Assembly: GCA_016719855.1 (NCBI GenBank)
Contig: JADJYH010000079.1
Span: 92,445 to 156,444 of the forward strand
Direction of reading: 5' to 3'
Source: Saprospiraceae bacterium
GTDB taxonomy: Bacteria > Bacteroidota > Bacteroidia > Chitinophagales > Saprospiraceae
Length of the DNA stretch: 64,000 nt
Under the pieces are notes generated by a model that saw only the letters and a program-made list of their open reading frames with translations, had not been told where the DNA came from and made no database searches. Below, in pieces: positions 38,528 through 48,106 of the stretch. Position 1 is the stretch's first letter. Each line of letters starts with the position of its first letter. A program made the translations under genes and the position numbers.

Positions 38528-38932
38528 GGGAACGGATACCCAACATTATTAAGAAGCTTGTAGCCAATAGAGCTGGAAATCGCTGTGAATACTGCCGGAT
38601 ACCAGAGGCACTCGCTAACTTCGATTTCCACATTGAACACGTAGTGGGCATTCAACATGGTGTTTCAAGCTCCCCAGACAACCTCGCTTATTGTTGTTCA
38701 TTTTGTAATTGGAAAAAGGAACCAACCTGGCAACATTACTAGAGCCTAACGGTGAATTGGTTCGCCTTTTTCATCCCCGAAAGCAAAACTGGTTTGAACA
38801 TTTCACCACGGAACAAGGCAAGATTATTCCAATCTCAAGAACTGGTGAAGCAACGGCAAGATTACTTGAATTCAACTTACAGGAGCGTGTAGATGTTCGA
38901 TTAACGCTCACACTAACAGGATTTTTCCCTGA
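38524..38932 (+). CDS. HNH endonuclease (two single-base breaks)
   Basis: The protein begins MRERIPNIIKKLVANRAGNR, then CEYCRIPEA, FDFHIEHVVGIQHGVSSSPD, NLAYCCSFCN, the HNH zinc-finger nuclease core with both CxxC pairs and the catalytic His. One extra A in the run at 38714 joins FCNWKK to GTNLATLLEPNGELVRLFHP, and one extra T in the T5 at 38922-38926 ends the protein naturally at LTLTGFFP with TGA at 38930. The corrected product has about 136 residues, usual for this family. Possible targets are foreign DNA or DNA repair intermediates. Confidence 0.8.
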
Positions 38933-38951
38933 TTTTTTCAACACGTTCAAC

Positions 38952-38986
38952 AAAAAAGCCGCTGTTTCCGACAGCGGCTTTTTTTG
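38952..38986. terminator. Bidirectional terminator
   Basis: AAAAAAGCCGCTGT pairs with ACAGCGGCTTTTTTT around TTCCG. It separates the HNH gene from convergent pdhA. Confidence 0.95.
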
Positions 38987-38988
38987 TT

Positions 38989-40038
38989 TCAATCCTTCAT
39001 AAACGGATAATTCGGCTCCGCATAATTATCGGTGTAAAGCTCCGACGCATCTGGGTAGGGCGACGCTTCAGCGAAAGCCTCGGCCTCATCAATTTCAACC
39101 TTCACCCGTTCTTTGATTGTCTCAAGTTCTGCCTCCGTGACAAAACCAAAATTGATTATTTTTTCCTCAGTGACCTTCAGCGGGTCAATGTTTTGGTAGC
39201 TTTTCAGCTCTTCCCGGCTGCGGTAGCTTCCGGGGTCGGAGACGGAGTGGCCCTTGTAGCGGTAGGTCAGGATTTCGAGGAAATAGGGGCCGGCACCGCT
39301 GCGGATATGCGCCGCCGCTTTGCTGATGGCCTCGTGTACTGCCTCCGGGGACATGCCGTCCACTTGCTCGCTTGGCATATCGTAGCCCAACCCGAGCTTG
39401 TAGATTTCGGCCACGTTGCTGGTGCGCACCACGGAGGTGCCCATGGCGTAGTGGTTGTTTTCGCAGATGAAAAGTACGGGCAGTTTCCAGGTCATGGCCA
39501 TGTTGAACGCTTCGTGAAGTGCCCCTTGCCGGGAGGCACCGTCGCCAAACATGGTCACACAGAGGTTGTTGGTGCCCCGGTATTTTTCGGCGAAAGCGAT
39601 GCCAGCACCAATGGGAATCTGTGCGCCCACGATGCCGTTGCCCCCAAAATACTTGTGCTCGCTGGACATGAAGTGCATCGAGCCGCCCTTGCCCTTGTTC
39701 ACGCCGGTGGCTTTGCCGAAAAGTTCGGCCATGGCCGCTTTCGTGCTGATGCCCCTACCGATGGCCGTCCCGTGCTGGCGGTAAGCAGTCACGATGCCGT
39801 CGCCTGGTATCAGCGCCGACTCCATCCCAGCCGCAATGGATTCTTGGCCAATATAAACATGTAGGAACCCCCTGATTTTTTGCTGGCTGTACGCCAACAG
39901 ACACCGCTCTTCGAAGCGGCGAATGCGGAGCATCAGTTCGTACCAGTACAGGTATTGCTCCTTGCTGAATGCTGCTTTTTTCGCAGCAACTTTTTTCACG
40001 ACGGCTTTTTTCACCGGATTTGTTTTTTCAAGAACCAT
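38989..40038 (-). CDS. pdhA: Pyruvate dehydrogenase E1 component, alpha subunit
   Basis: The 349-residue protein is the thiamine-diphosphate E1 alpha chain of the pyruvate dehydrogenase complex, which feeds pyruvate into acetyl-CoA. A lysine-rich N-terminus (VKKAVVKKVAAKKAAFSKEQ) leads to MLRIRRFEERC, HVYIGQESIAAGMES, YRQHGTAIGRG, GKGGSMHFMS, the ThDP motif FGDGASRQGALHEAFNMA...ENN, and the phosphorylation-loop equivalent YRYKGHSVSDPGSYRSREE. It is intact and on its own here; the beta subunit is not adjacent. An adjacent TACTTTTG box at 40046-40053 would leave almost no leader and is not claimed as promoter. Confidence 0.96.
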   Translation of the reverse strand: MVLEKTNPVKKAVVKKVAAKKAAFSKEQYLYWYELMLRIRRFEERCLLAYSQQKIRGFLHVYIGQESIAAGMESALIPGDGIVTAYRQHGTAIGRGISTKAAMAELFGKATGVNKGKGGSMHFMSSEHKYFGGNGIVGAQIPIGAGIAFAEKYRGTNNLCVTMFGDGASRQGALHEAFNMAMTWKLPVLFICENNHYAMGTSVVRTSNVAEIYKLGLGYDMPSEQVDGMSPEAVHEAISKAAAHIRSGAGPYFLEILTYRYKGHSVSDPGSYRSREELKSYQNIDPLKVTEEKIINFGFVTEAELETIKERVKVEIDEAEAFAEASPYPDASELYTDNYAEPNYPFMKD

Positions 40039-40292
40039 TTTAAATCAAAAGTAAAAGGGTAAAAGTAAAAAGGTAAAAGTTGGGGCGGCGCTTACCGATT
40101 TGCCTTTGCAACTATTTGAAAATCAATTTTTTATCAAGAAACTAAGATAGCTCGTGCCTTTTGGAATTGCTTTTTGTGAAACACACACCATCCTTTGCAG
40201 TTGCAAAAAACCGCTTTTTTCCCCAGAAAAAAAAATCGGCAAGCGATATACCGTCGCCAATATCCCAATAACTCAATATCCCAATCACCCGC
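40039..40292. other. Intergenic stretch with GTAAAAGG and CAATATCC arrays
   Basis: Degenerate repeats of GTAAAAG at 40050-40079 and of AATATCCCAAT at 40258-40287 are the only structure seen. Confidence 0.6.
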
Positions 40293-43200
40293 TCACGCTC
40301 TTCCCGACCTGTCAATAAAATTCGACCCCGCCTGCTGTGTACTGAAGAGCAGCACGTCCTGAACGTTCACGTGCGGCGGGCGGGTGGCGATGAAGTAGAT
40401 GACCTCGGCCACGTCGCTCGACTTGAGCGGCTGGAAGTTTTCGTACACCTTGGCAGCTCGGTCCACATCGCCATCGAAGCGGACACGGGCAAACTCGGTC
40501 TCCTCCACGTGGCCAGGAGCCACTTGGCTCACCCGGATGTTGTGGGTGTAGAGGTCGAGGCGCATGCATTTGGTGAGGGCGTCCACGGCGAACTTGGTGG
40601 CACAATAGACATTCCCGCCGGGGTAAACCTCCTTTCCAGCGCTCGAAGCCAGATTGATAATATGGCCGCTTCGGCGCTTGACCATCATCGGTGCAATGGC
40701 ACGGGTGAGGTAGAGCAGCCCCTTGATGTTCGTGTCAATCATCGTTTCCCAATGCTCGATATCGCCCTCGTGGATGGGCGAGAGTCCACGTGATAGTCCG
40801 GCGTTGTTGATGAGGATGTCAATGTCGTGCCATGCCTCCGGCAAGTTTTCGATGGCAGCCCGCACAGCGTCGAGGTCTCGCACATCGAAGGGCAGGGTTA
40901 GCAGTTCGGTGTTGTATTTTTCCTTGAAATATTCGGCCATCATTTCCAGCCGTTCCGCCCGGCGGCCCGTGGCGATGACCCGATAGCCGTTTCGTGCAAA
41001 CAACTCCGCCGTTGCACGACCGATGCCGGACGTGGCGCCCGTGATGAGCACCGTTTTGACTTCAACTTTGGCCTTGTCGTTGGAGAGCTGCAGCACGAAC
41101 TCGTCCTCCTCCGATTCATCCGCTTGGTCGAGGATGTCTTCAAGGGTGGCGGTGAAGTTTTTGTTGGTCGGGTCGGCGGCTATTTTTGCTTCCGCAAAAG
41201 GTGGCACTACCGCTGGCTCAATTTCCGCTTCGACCTCCGTTTCCAGCAAATCCTCCAGTGTCGGCTCAGGGCTTGGCTCCGCTGCGGAAGCTGCCGTTTC
41301 TGCTTCCAATTCCTCAATGGCATCTTCCACGGCTTCGGCTATGCCTTCTGCAACTGGCTCGTTTTCTACGGCTTCCGTTATTTCGTCGGCTACCGCAATG
41401 TTCTCAACGGCTTCCTCGATTTCATCGGAAATAGCCGCCTCATGGCTCGGTTCGGTCAGTTCGTCTATCACTGCGAAGTTCTCAACAGCTTCTTCGATTT
41501 CATCCACAACTGGTTCGTTTTCAACTGTAACGGTGATGGGGGCAGGTGCTTCGACCGCCGTTGGGGCAGTTAAAAAAGCGGCATCGTTTTCCGCCGACTT
41601 CAGCTCAGGGTTGAGCGCAACAGCCTTTTGGTAGTACTCGCTCGCTAGTTGTCGGTCGCCATAGTGGAAGTGGAGCAGGGCGAGGTCGTAGTTGGCGTAG
41701 GAATGCTTCGGGTCGTAGCGCAGGGCGAGGTTGAAATGCTTGATGGCATTCGGCATGTCGCTAGCAAATTCATTGTACAACGTCGCCAGGATGTACTGGG
41801 CATCGGCATTTTTTTGGTTGAACTCCACCGACTTTTTGAAAAATTCCAATGCCAGGTTTTCCTGACCTTCAAAATGCTGCAAAGTCAACATCCCCAGTTT
41901 GTAGTACACCTCCGGGAAGTCGGGCTGGAGGGCGGCCACCGTTTCAAAATTGTGCTTGGCCTCCTCGTATTCGCCCTGTCCCTCGGACAGTTCACCGAGC
42001 AGGAACAGGGCATCCGTGTGCTCCATGTCGTTAGCCAAAATCACCTCCAACTGGCTTTTTGCGTTGGAAAAATCCTTGCCGTAGCGAGCCAGTGCGTAAG
42101 CGTAGTAGTAGCGCATGGTGTTGTCGCTGGCGTTGAGCTGTACCGTTTGCCGCAGGAAATCAAGCCCTTCGCCCTGTTTGCCGTCGTCGAAAAGCAGTAC
42201 GGCGTGTTCCAGCACTTCCTCTGGGGTGGAGTGGCCGTTGCCATCGGCTCGCAGCACAAGCCCTTCTTCCTCGTCCGATATTAGCTCCAATGAGACCTCG
42301 TCGCCAGCGTAATCTGGTTCGGCATCCGCTTCGCCCCCGGCAGCATCGTCCTCGTCGAAGAGCGATTCGAGGTCAAAATCTTCCGGGTGGTCGGGGTCTT
42401 CGCCAATGAACTTGAACTCTTCATCGTCGTCGTCCTCACCCAATACCTCATTGAGAATGGACGAAATTTCCACGCCCTCTTCGTCCTCGTCTTCCGCAGT
42501 TGCTGGTCTTGCAGTCGGGTCGTCGGTCTTTGTTTCGAGTGCTTTCAGCAGGTCGAGGCCGGGAATGTCGCTGAGGTCAACCACGGGCGGCTCGGCCTCC
42601 GGGCTTTTTTTCTTTTTGCCAATGTCGGTGTTTTCGGCCATCAGTTCCTCGCCCGAAGCCTGGATGATTTCGGCGAGGGTGCGCTCACGGGGCTTTGCAT
42701 CAACGGCGGGCGCCGCTACGGTAAGTGGAGTGACTTCTTCGGGTTCGGGTTGTGGTGGAGCAACGACTGGCTCCTCCAGGGTGTCGTCGGTGAATTGCCG
42801 GAAGGCGGAATAATTGCTCGCCTTGAATTCCACCAGGCTGTACCAGCGCAGGTTGCGCAGGTAGCGCAAAAACTCGCCCACCTCACCGGAAACGGTCTTG
42901 GTGATTTCAACCTGAGTTTCCAGTAGGGCATCGTCCTCGTGGCCCCGTTTTTCTTTGCGGAGCGCCAAATATTTGTCCTGCCAGTGGTTCATGTAGTGGA
43001 TGATGTTGCTAACCCGCTCAAACGAGGTCGGCACCACTTCCCAGCCTGCACCGCCCGGCTTTGGCTGGCGGCCATCGGCCACGATGGGCACGAGTTGGCC
43101 GTTGTCGGCCCAATGTTGCAGGGCCTCCATGGCGCCGTTCATGCACTGTTCCGATTTCAGGAAATTGTCGGTCACCAACAGCAGGATGGCCCCGTTCGGC

Positions 43201-43355
43201 GAAATGACCGACTTGCGCAATGGTTCGCTGATGGGCCCATTCAAGCATTTGCCCTCCACCAAGTAGCCTGACTTGGCAAGTTCTTCCCTGATTTCCGTTG
43301 CAACCTGCTGGTTGTCAGGGTGGTATGCGATGAGATGTTGCTTGTTTTTAGACAT
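40293..43355 (-). CDS. TIR - TPR - short-chain dehydrogenase fusion protein
   Basis: A single intact frame of 1020 residues. Residues ~5-130 form a TIR-like domain (LIAYHPDNQQVATEIREELA, GAILLLVTDNFLKSEQCMNG). The usual TIR catalytic Glu (SxWCxxE) is not seen in SEQCMNGAME. Residues ~200-380 are acidic and likely disordered. Residues ~385-610 are TPR units (DALFLLGELSEGQGEYEEAK, YANYDLALLHFHYGDRQLAS). Residues ~615-770 hold EEAVEN-type acidic repeats. From ~775 to the end is a complete SDR oxidoreductase: TGATSGIGRATAE (NADP-binding), NNAGLSRG, NLASSAG (Ser), YCATK (Tyr and Lys), close to YdfG-type dehydrogenases. The enzyme part looks active. The combination is very unusual. Confidence 0.9.
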   Translation of the reverse strand: MSKNKQHLIAYHPDNQQVATEIREELAKSGYLVEGKCLNGPISEPLRKSVISPNGAILLLVTDNFLKSEQCMNGAMEALQHWADNGQLVPIVADGRQPKPGGAGWEVVPTSFERVSNIIHYMNHWQDKYLALRKEKRGHEDDALLETQVEITKTVSGEVGEFLRYLRNLRWYSLVEFKASNYSAFRQFTDDTLEEPVVAPPQPEPEEVTPLTVAAPAVDAKPRERTLAEIIQASGEELMAENTDIGKKKKSPEAEPPVVDLSDIPGLDLLKALETKTDDPTARPATAEDEDEEGVEISSILNEVLGEDDDDEEFKFIGEDPDHPEDFDLESLFDEDDAAGGEADAEPDYAGDEVSLELISDEEEGLVLRADGNGHSTPEEVLEHAVLLFDDGKQGEGLDFLRQTVQLNASDNTMRYYYAYALARYGKDFSNAKSQLEVILANDMEHTDALFLLGELSEGQGEYEEAKHNFETVAALQPDFPEVYYKLGMLTLQHFEGQENLALEFFKKSVEFNQKNADAQYILATLYNEFASDMPNAIKHFNLALRYDPKHSYANYDLALLHFHYGDRQLASEYYQKAVALNPELKSAENDAAFLTAPTAVEAPAPITVTVENEPVVDEIEEAVENFAVIDELTEPSHEAAISDEIEEAVENIAVADEITEAVENEPVAEGIAEAVEDAIEELEAETAASAAEPSPEPTLEDLLETEVEAEIEPAVVPPFAEAKIAADPTNKNFTATLEDILDQADESEEDEFVLQLSNDKAKVEVKTVLITGATSGIGRATAELFARNGYRVIATGRRAERLEMMAEYFKEKYNTELLTLPFDVRDLDAVRAAIENLPEAWHDIDILINNAGLSRGLSPIHEGDIEHWETMIDTNIKGLLYLTRAIAPMMVKRRSGHIINLASSAGKEVYPGGNVYCATKFAVDALTKCMRLDLYTHNIRVSQVAPGHVEETEFARVRFDGDVDRAAKVYENFQPLKSSDVAEVIYFIATRPPHVNVQDVLLFSTQQAGSNFIDRSGRA

Positions 43356-43375
43356 TTTCCAGAGGGTTTGAGAGG

Positions 43376-43434
43376 TTGAGGTTTGAGGGGTGAGGGGCCC
43401 GACTCAAACCTCAAACTCTTAAATTCTCAAGCCC
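43376..43434. repeat. GAGGTTTG / CAAACCTC inverted oligomer array
   Basis: GAGGGTTT, GAGAGGTT, GAGGTTTG units face CTCAAACC, TCAAACTC around GGGGCCCG. The region can fold into a long stem and probably ends the TlpA-like gene transcript. Confidence 0.8.
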
Positions 43435-44778
43435 TCAAAGTTCAGCGACAAACTTATTAAAGTTTTCTTTAAATGAAGCGTACTCACTGGTGGCGGGGCC
43501 GCTAAATCCGGTGTGAATTTTCACGACCCGGTCATTTTTGTCCAAAAAGAGGAGGGTAGGGTAGGCAAGAACCTCCTTGAGCATCGGCAACGACTTGGCG
43601 GCACTCTCCTTTTTGTTCGTACCAGCGTACACCACTTCGTAGGGCATTTCGAGGCGCTGCTTGTAGGTGCGGATGGCCTTGTCGGCGCTCGGTTTGTCAG
43701 CGTGTTTTTCAAACGCCAGTGCAATCACGGCCAAGTTTTGCGGGTTGTTTTCTTTCAAATAATTGACCAAGAACGTCGTCTCGTCACGGCAGTTGGGACA
43801 CCAAGTGCCCATGATTTGGATGATTTTCGCCTTGCCCCGGTACTCCGGGTTGTCGAGCGAAATGGTCTTGCCATCGGGAGTTTGGAATGAAAATGCGACC
43901 TTCTCGAAGCCTGGTTTCAGAAAGGTCAAAGAGTCGGCATCTGCCAGCTTGAACTTGGCATCCCGCCGCCCCGACCAAGTGGTGCGGTAGTGTTTTCCTG
44001 AAAAAAACGCACCGGTCAATGTGCTGTCGGGCAATATTTTTCCATGAAAAAGGTAGGCGTGAGCGCCGTCGAAACAGGAGAGGTAAAACTTGTCGGCCTG
44101 TACCGTGCCTTCGAGGAAGCGGTAGTCGCCCGTCTCCGTCAGGAAGGTACCAGTTAAGTGGTTGCCCACCTGCTTGAACTCGCCGATGGCGGGATAAGGT
44201 TTCTCCTCAGCGTCGGTGGATTCAAGGCCGAAAGTGCAGGCCCACTTGCCCGTCAGGTCGAGCATGGGCGGCTTGCGCAATGGCGTGAACCGCCAGTCGT
44301 GGCCTTGTTTGGCGATGAACGGGATGGCGTAGTTTTCCCTCGTCGTCACTACCCACTGCCCCTCGATGGTATTGCCCATGAACGCCCCGGTGATGTACGA
44401 CTCATACACCGGGAAGTTGATGCGGATGGTGTCCTGCGAGCGGTACTTGCTCCGCCCAAATTGGATGTCGGTGGCTGGCACGACAATCCGCTCGTCCCCG
44501 TTGATGATTTCGATGTGAAAAGTGGTGTCGTTGTCGTACACCACTTCGAAGGTGAACGGCAGTTCGTACTCGTTCACGTCGGCGTACTTCATGTTCACTT
44601 TTTCCGGCAGCGGCTGCCCCTTCGGGTTGGGAGAGATGAACTCCGGCGTGAGCTTGAGGGCTGCCCGCCACGGGCCGGGGGGCAGTTTCAGGTAGCTGCC
44701 TTCCATGACGAGGCAACTATGGAGGGCCAATGTGGCGAAGGTTGCAAGGCCTAAGAGCAGGACGATTTTTGATTTCAT
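43435..44778 (-). CDS. TlpA-like thioredoxin-fold lipoprotein
   Basis: The start is set at 44778, where a lipoprotein signal begins (MKSKIVLLLGLATFATLALH, then SC). Residues ~25-270 are a beta-rich N-terminal region as in Bacteroidota DUF4369-type thioredoxin proteins. The C-terminal TlpA/AhpC-TSA domain has the redox site GTWCPNCRDE (CxxC) preceded by KAKIIQIM, and ends YPTLLFLDKNDRVVKIHTGF. The protein probably keeps exported proteins reduced or supports disulfide handling in the periplasm. The longer frame upstream reads into a repeat array and is not used. The gene is intact. Confidence 0.9.
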   Translation of the reverse strand: MKSKIVLLLGLATFATLALHSCLVMEGSYLKLPPGPWRAALKLTPEFISPNPKGQPLPEKVNMKYADVNEYELPFTFEVVYDNDTTFHIEIINGDERIVVPATDIQFGRSKYRSQDTIRINFPVYESYITGAFMGNTIEGQWVVTTRENYAIPFIAKQGHDWRFTPLRKPPMLDLTGKWACTFGLESTDAEEKPYPAIGEFKQVGNHLTGTFLTETGDYRFLEGTVQADKFYLSCFDGAHAYLFHGKILPDSTLTGAFFSGKHYRTTWSGRRDAKFKLADADSLTFLKPGFEKVAFSFQTPDGKTISLDNPEYRGKAKIIQIMGTWCPNCRDETTFLVNYLKENNPQNLAVIALAFEKHADKPSADKAIRTYKQRLEMPYEVVYAGTNKKESAAKSLPMLKEVLAYPTLLFLDKNDRVVKIHTGFSGPATSEYASFKENFNKFVAEL

Positions 44779-44807
44779 GTTGCTGGTTGTCAAATTATTT
44801 GAGTGGC

Positions 44808-44815
44808 CAAAAGTA
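44808..44815 (-). promoter_or_regulatory. Promoter -7 box for the TlpA-like gene
   Basis: TACTTTTG on the minus strand matches TAnnTTTG, 30 bases before the ATG at 44778. Confidence 0.5.
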
Positions 44816-44823
44816 AGGAGATT

Positions 44824-44860
44824 GAGGGATTTACGATTGACGAATGACGATTTACGATTG
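44824..44860. repeat. ATTTACG heptamer array
   Basis: ATTTACG, ATTGACG, AATGACG, ATTTACG, ATTGGGG stand in perfect 7-base register. Confidence 0.85.
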
Positions 44861-44914
44861 GGGTTGTCGCAAATCATTTCTTTTCCATTAGGTACAAAAA
44901 CCATTAGATAAGGT

Positions 44915-45178
44915 CCAGGTACCGAGGGGTCAAGTGGAAGTGTCGAAGGATATAGTCACCGGGTCGAGAGGTCGAGTGGAGTACCGAAGGGTATGGTCTC
45001 CGATCAAGGGGTCGAGTGGAAGTATCGAGGGGTATGGCCTCCGGTTCAAGGGGTCGAGTGGAAATATCAAGGGATATATTCGCTGGGTCGAGGGGTAGCG
45101 TGGAAGTATCGAGGGGTATTGTCACCGGGCCGAGGGGTCGAGTGGAAGTATCGAGGGGTCGAGGTCTCCGGTCAAGAT
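44915..45178. repeat. ~45-bp tandem array upstream of a truncated FMN reductase
   Basis: About six units of ~44-46 bases share GGGTCGAGTGGAAGTATCGA, then GGGGTATGGTCTCCGG. Each unit is itself two related halves. It ends 20 bases before the first in-frame ATG of the FMN reductase fragment. Both strands are open, which explains the ORFs seen across it; they are not thought to be genes. Confidence 0.9.
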
Positions 45179-45198
45179 TGTAGCGAAATGAACAACTC

Positions 45199-45648
45199 AT
45201 GCTCGACTTGAATGAATACAAATTTCCGGTGTTTGATGAACGGTTGAGGCTTCAAGAAAATCCGTCCAAAGCCGTGCTTGATTTTGCGGCCAAGATAAAA
45301 GCTGCCGACGGCGTTTTGATAGTCACGCCTGAATACAACGGCGGCTATCCTGCCAGCCTGAAAAACGTCATTGATGTATTGTATGATGAATGGCACCGCA
45401 AGCCCGTGGCCATATCAACCGTATCAGATGGGATTTTTGGCGGCACACAAGTGATTACTTCCTTGCAGTTTTCGCTATGGAAAATCCGGGCGTGGACGGT
45501 TCCTGCCATGTTCCCCGTCCCGAAAGTCAAGGATTCCTTCGACGAAACGGGCAAACCCACCGACAAGACGGGTACTGATAAAAGGGCGGCGGGGTTTATT
45601 GGGGAGTTGCTTTGGTGTGTGGAGGCGAGAAATAAAATGAGTACGTGA
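45199..45648 (+). pseudogene. NADPH-dependent FMN reductase, N-terminus replaced by a tandem repeat
   Basis: The 149-residue frame matches NADPH-dependent FMN reductases from about one quarter of the way in: LDLNEYKFPVFDERL, AADGVLIVTPEYNGGYPASL (the flavin-contact TPEYNGGYP motif), KNVIDVLYDEWHRKPVAIST and GIFGGTQVITSLQFSL. The first beta-alpha unit with the phosphate-binding loop (normally GS.R.....) is missing; the tandem array at 44915-45178 lies in its place. Without that loop FMN binding is doubtful. A second partial copy of its 3' end occurs at 55906-56020. Confidence 0.75.
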
Positions 45649-45791
45649 CCAAGGCAATTTACTCCTACACTCGTTAGGCTGAGTCGTCAGTATTGGTCGT
45701 AACAAATATGACGTGTTACGAGCAGGGGTGTTTTTCAATTGACAGGTAGTGTGCTAGCTTAAGCTTAAATTTAAACAACCGCTAATCCCCC

Positions 45792-47632
45792 TCACCGCAA
45801 CATCTTCGACGCCCTCGTCCTATCCACAAAAAAAAGCCCATCGAACTGGTACGGAACGGACATTACCGCCCCAAAATCGCAGTCGCTGGAGGCATAGCCA
45901 ACGAAGCGCACCGGGCGGGGCTGGAGCAACCACTCGTTGTTTTTCAGTGCCAGCGCAGGCTGCAAATCGAGGAACAATTGGCCACTGCCCATCTGCTTCG
46001 CAATTTGGTGCAGCGCCTCGTCGAAACTCCCCGTGGCGCATTCATGGCATCCACCGGAACGACCTTGTGGTTGGTGAAACTAACGGTAGCGCTATATTGT
46101 CCGCCAGCGGTGAAAAGGCCATACGCACGGTAGCGACGGCCATAAATATTGGAAAGGTATTTTCCCATTGAGTCGCCGTTGAAGTAATTGTAGCGGGAAT
46201 CGGGGTTGTCGCTGCGGGCGATGTGCGAGTCGTGCGCCCAGACGACGATGCGGGTGCCAGCGCCCCGCATTTCCTGTAACCAGCGGATGTTCTCAGCCAT
46301 AAAAGTATCCCTGGCACTCACGATTTGCGAATAGGCAATATCGGGCCGCTTGGCTCACCAACCGGGCGTTTTGGAGCGCCCATTTCACCCTGTTTTGCTC
46401 GGTTTTCGAGGCCGCCTTGCGCAGCCATTTATCTTTGTTTTGGTTGCAAATTGCCAGCACCTCATCGGCGTTTTTCTTCCAATTGGCCCGCACCTCGTCG
46501 GGGGCTTGGGGATAGTATTGCGCCTGCCAAGCGGCCCGGTAAGTGTGCTGCAAACTGTCCACGAGGGGGCGCTGCGATGGCTCCCAATCGGCGAAAAACT
46601 GCGACAGGCTGTCCATCGGCAGGCTGGGGTCTTGCAGGTCAAAGCCGACAAACTCGACCTTGTCGCCGGGATGGGCGAGGTTGTAGGCCCGCATCCATTG
46701 AATGAGCGCCAGCATTTCCGCCGTGTTCCAAACCTTGAACATCACCCGGATGACCCCCTCCGCAGTGCCCACCCCATCGGTCACGAAACGGTTGATTTTT
46801 TCCACCTCCAACTGGTTGGCCTCGATGGCAAACACCCGCACCCCCAACTCCTGCACGGCAAATTGCAACAACCGGTGCTTGAGCAGGAAGAACTCACTCG
46901 TGCCATGCGTCGCCTCGCCGAGGGCGATAATCTCCGCATCGCCGACCGACCGACGAAATTCCTCCAAGTCCGAATAATCGGCCTTTTCGACCAGCAGCGT
47001 TGGCTCGACACGGGCCATTGCCGAGCTGTTTTTTTGCAGCCAAGCCCGTTGTTCTGGGGTGAAGTCGGTGGCCACTTCGAGGCTATGCTTCTCCTCGCCG
47101 TTGACGGTCAGGCGGAAGTCGTCAAACCAGGCTTTGCCGCCCCCGTTGGCCCCTACAATCAAAAAATAGGAGTGGGTGGACGAATCCACTTGCAATTCCA
47201 ATTTGATTTGTTTCCAATCATTAATCCCTTGTATATCAGCGGATTGCGCTTGACTCAGCAGCCCCATTTCGCCGTAAGCGCCAAGGGAAATCTGCACGGT
47301 GCCACCGCTTTTTTCCGACTTGACCCAGCCCGTGAGGCTGAGCTTTCTGCCCTGCAATTCATACGGCGATAACCAGTAGCCCAACGTATGGTCGCCCCCA
47401 CTGCCATCGTCCGCTGCGTTTTCGTTAAAAATGCGGAGGCTAAAATTCCCGGAATATGCTGTTGTGCTGTCGAGCGAAGCAGTGGTGTTCGGCCCCATTT
47501 GGAACGGCGACCAACCCCACGGGCGGGCCGCACCTCCACGCTTATTTTCTCAAAACCAAAATTGAGTGGCTGCTGCGCAAAGCCCATCGCAAACAGGACG
47601 GTGCTGAAAAACAAGGAAAGAAGAAGTTTCAT
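45792..47632 (-). CDS. Erythromycin esterase-like protein (three frameshifts)
   Basis: The reconstructed protein has about 613 residues. A signal peptide (MKLLLSLFFSTVLFAMGFA) is followed by a beta-sandwich domain (LDSTTAYSGNFSLRIFNEN, WFDDFRLTVNG). The Ere-type domain has IALGEATHGTSEFFLLKHRL (catalytic Glu and His), VFAIEANQLEVEKINRFV, VEFVGFDLQDP and, after a shift near 46310, RIVVWAHDSHIARSD and TVSFTNHKVVPVDAM. The C-terminus (VMSVPYQFDGLFFVDRTRAS) is in a third frame. Frames change near 47520, 46310 and 46010. Family members hydrolyse macrolide lactones, but many Bacteroidota homologues have unknown substrates, so resistance is not implied. Confidence 0.8.
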
Positions 47633-48106
47633 GTAGGTTTGTTTTCTTAAAGATGGGAAGCGGGGCCATAATACCCTTATAGCAAGGCCATAAAATTGGA
47701 TGGGTGTCGGGAAGTTGGCATTTTCCGCCGCTGGCGGATGGGGGTTGCAACCCGCCTGACGTACGCCTACAAGTCACGCTTTCCTAGGCTTGTAAGAGCT
47801 TTTTTTTTTGACAGACTTGGAACGACGGGGTTGGGGGGGAGGGAGTGGTTAGGGACGTTCTCACCAGTTGAGCGATATTTGGTAGTTGTTTTCGAAAAAA
47901 AGAAGGGCCGTTCTTGGTGCTTTCAAAATAGTCCTTTCATTTGCCCATGAAGAAAAAGGGCAAGGAAATCAATGCCTTTTTGATGCTTACCGTGGAATAT
48001 TCCGCAAACAACATTGGGAAGACTTAGCGAAAATCAAATCAAGGCAGCCTGAAAGCAGGTTGTACCTGAAGTGATTGTTTATTTTGACCGAAAAAAATCG
48101 AGACCC
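47633..48106. other. Degenerate intergenic stretch
   Basis: No recognisable gene. Short decayed coding-like pieces (for example CLFDAYRGIFRKQHWEDLAK around 47970-48030) lie before the ABC remnant. Confidence 0.4.

Noticed and set aside
40046..40053. TAnnTTTG promoter for pdhA
   Set aside because: The box matches, but it is 8 bases from the start codon and would leave almost no leader; the A-rich repeat there makes chance matches likely.
44904..45221. 105-codon minus-strand ORF with PLDTSTRPL repeats
   Set aside because: It is produced by the ~45-bp tandem array, which is open on both strands; no start signal or homology.
46350..47372. 340-codon ORF on the plus strand
   Set aside because: It is antisense to the erythromycin esterase-like gene, which has recognisable motifs.
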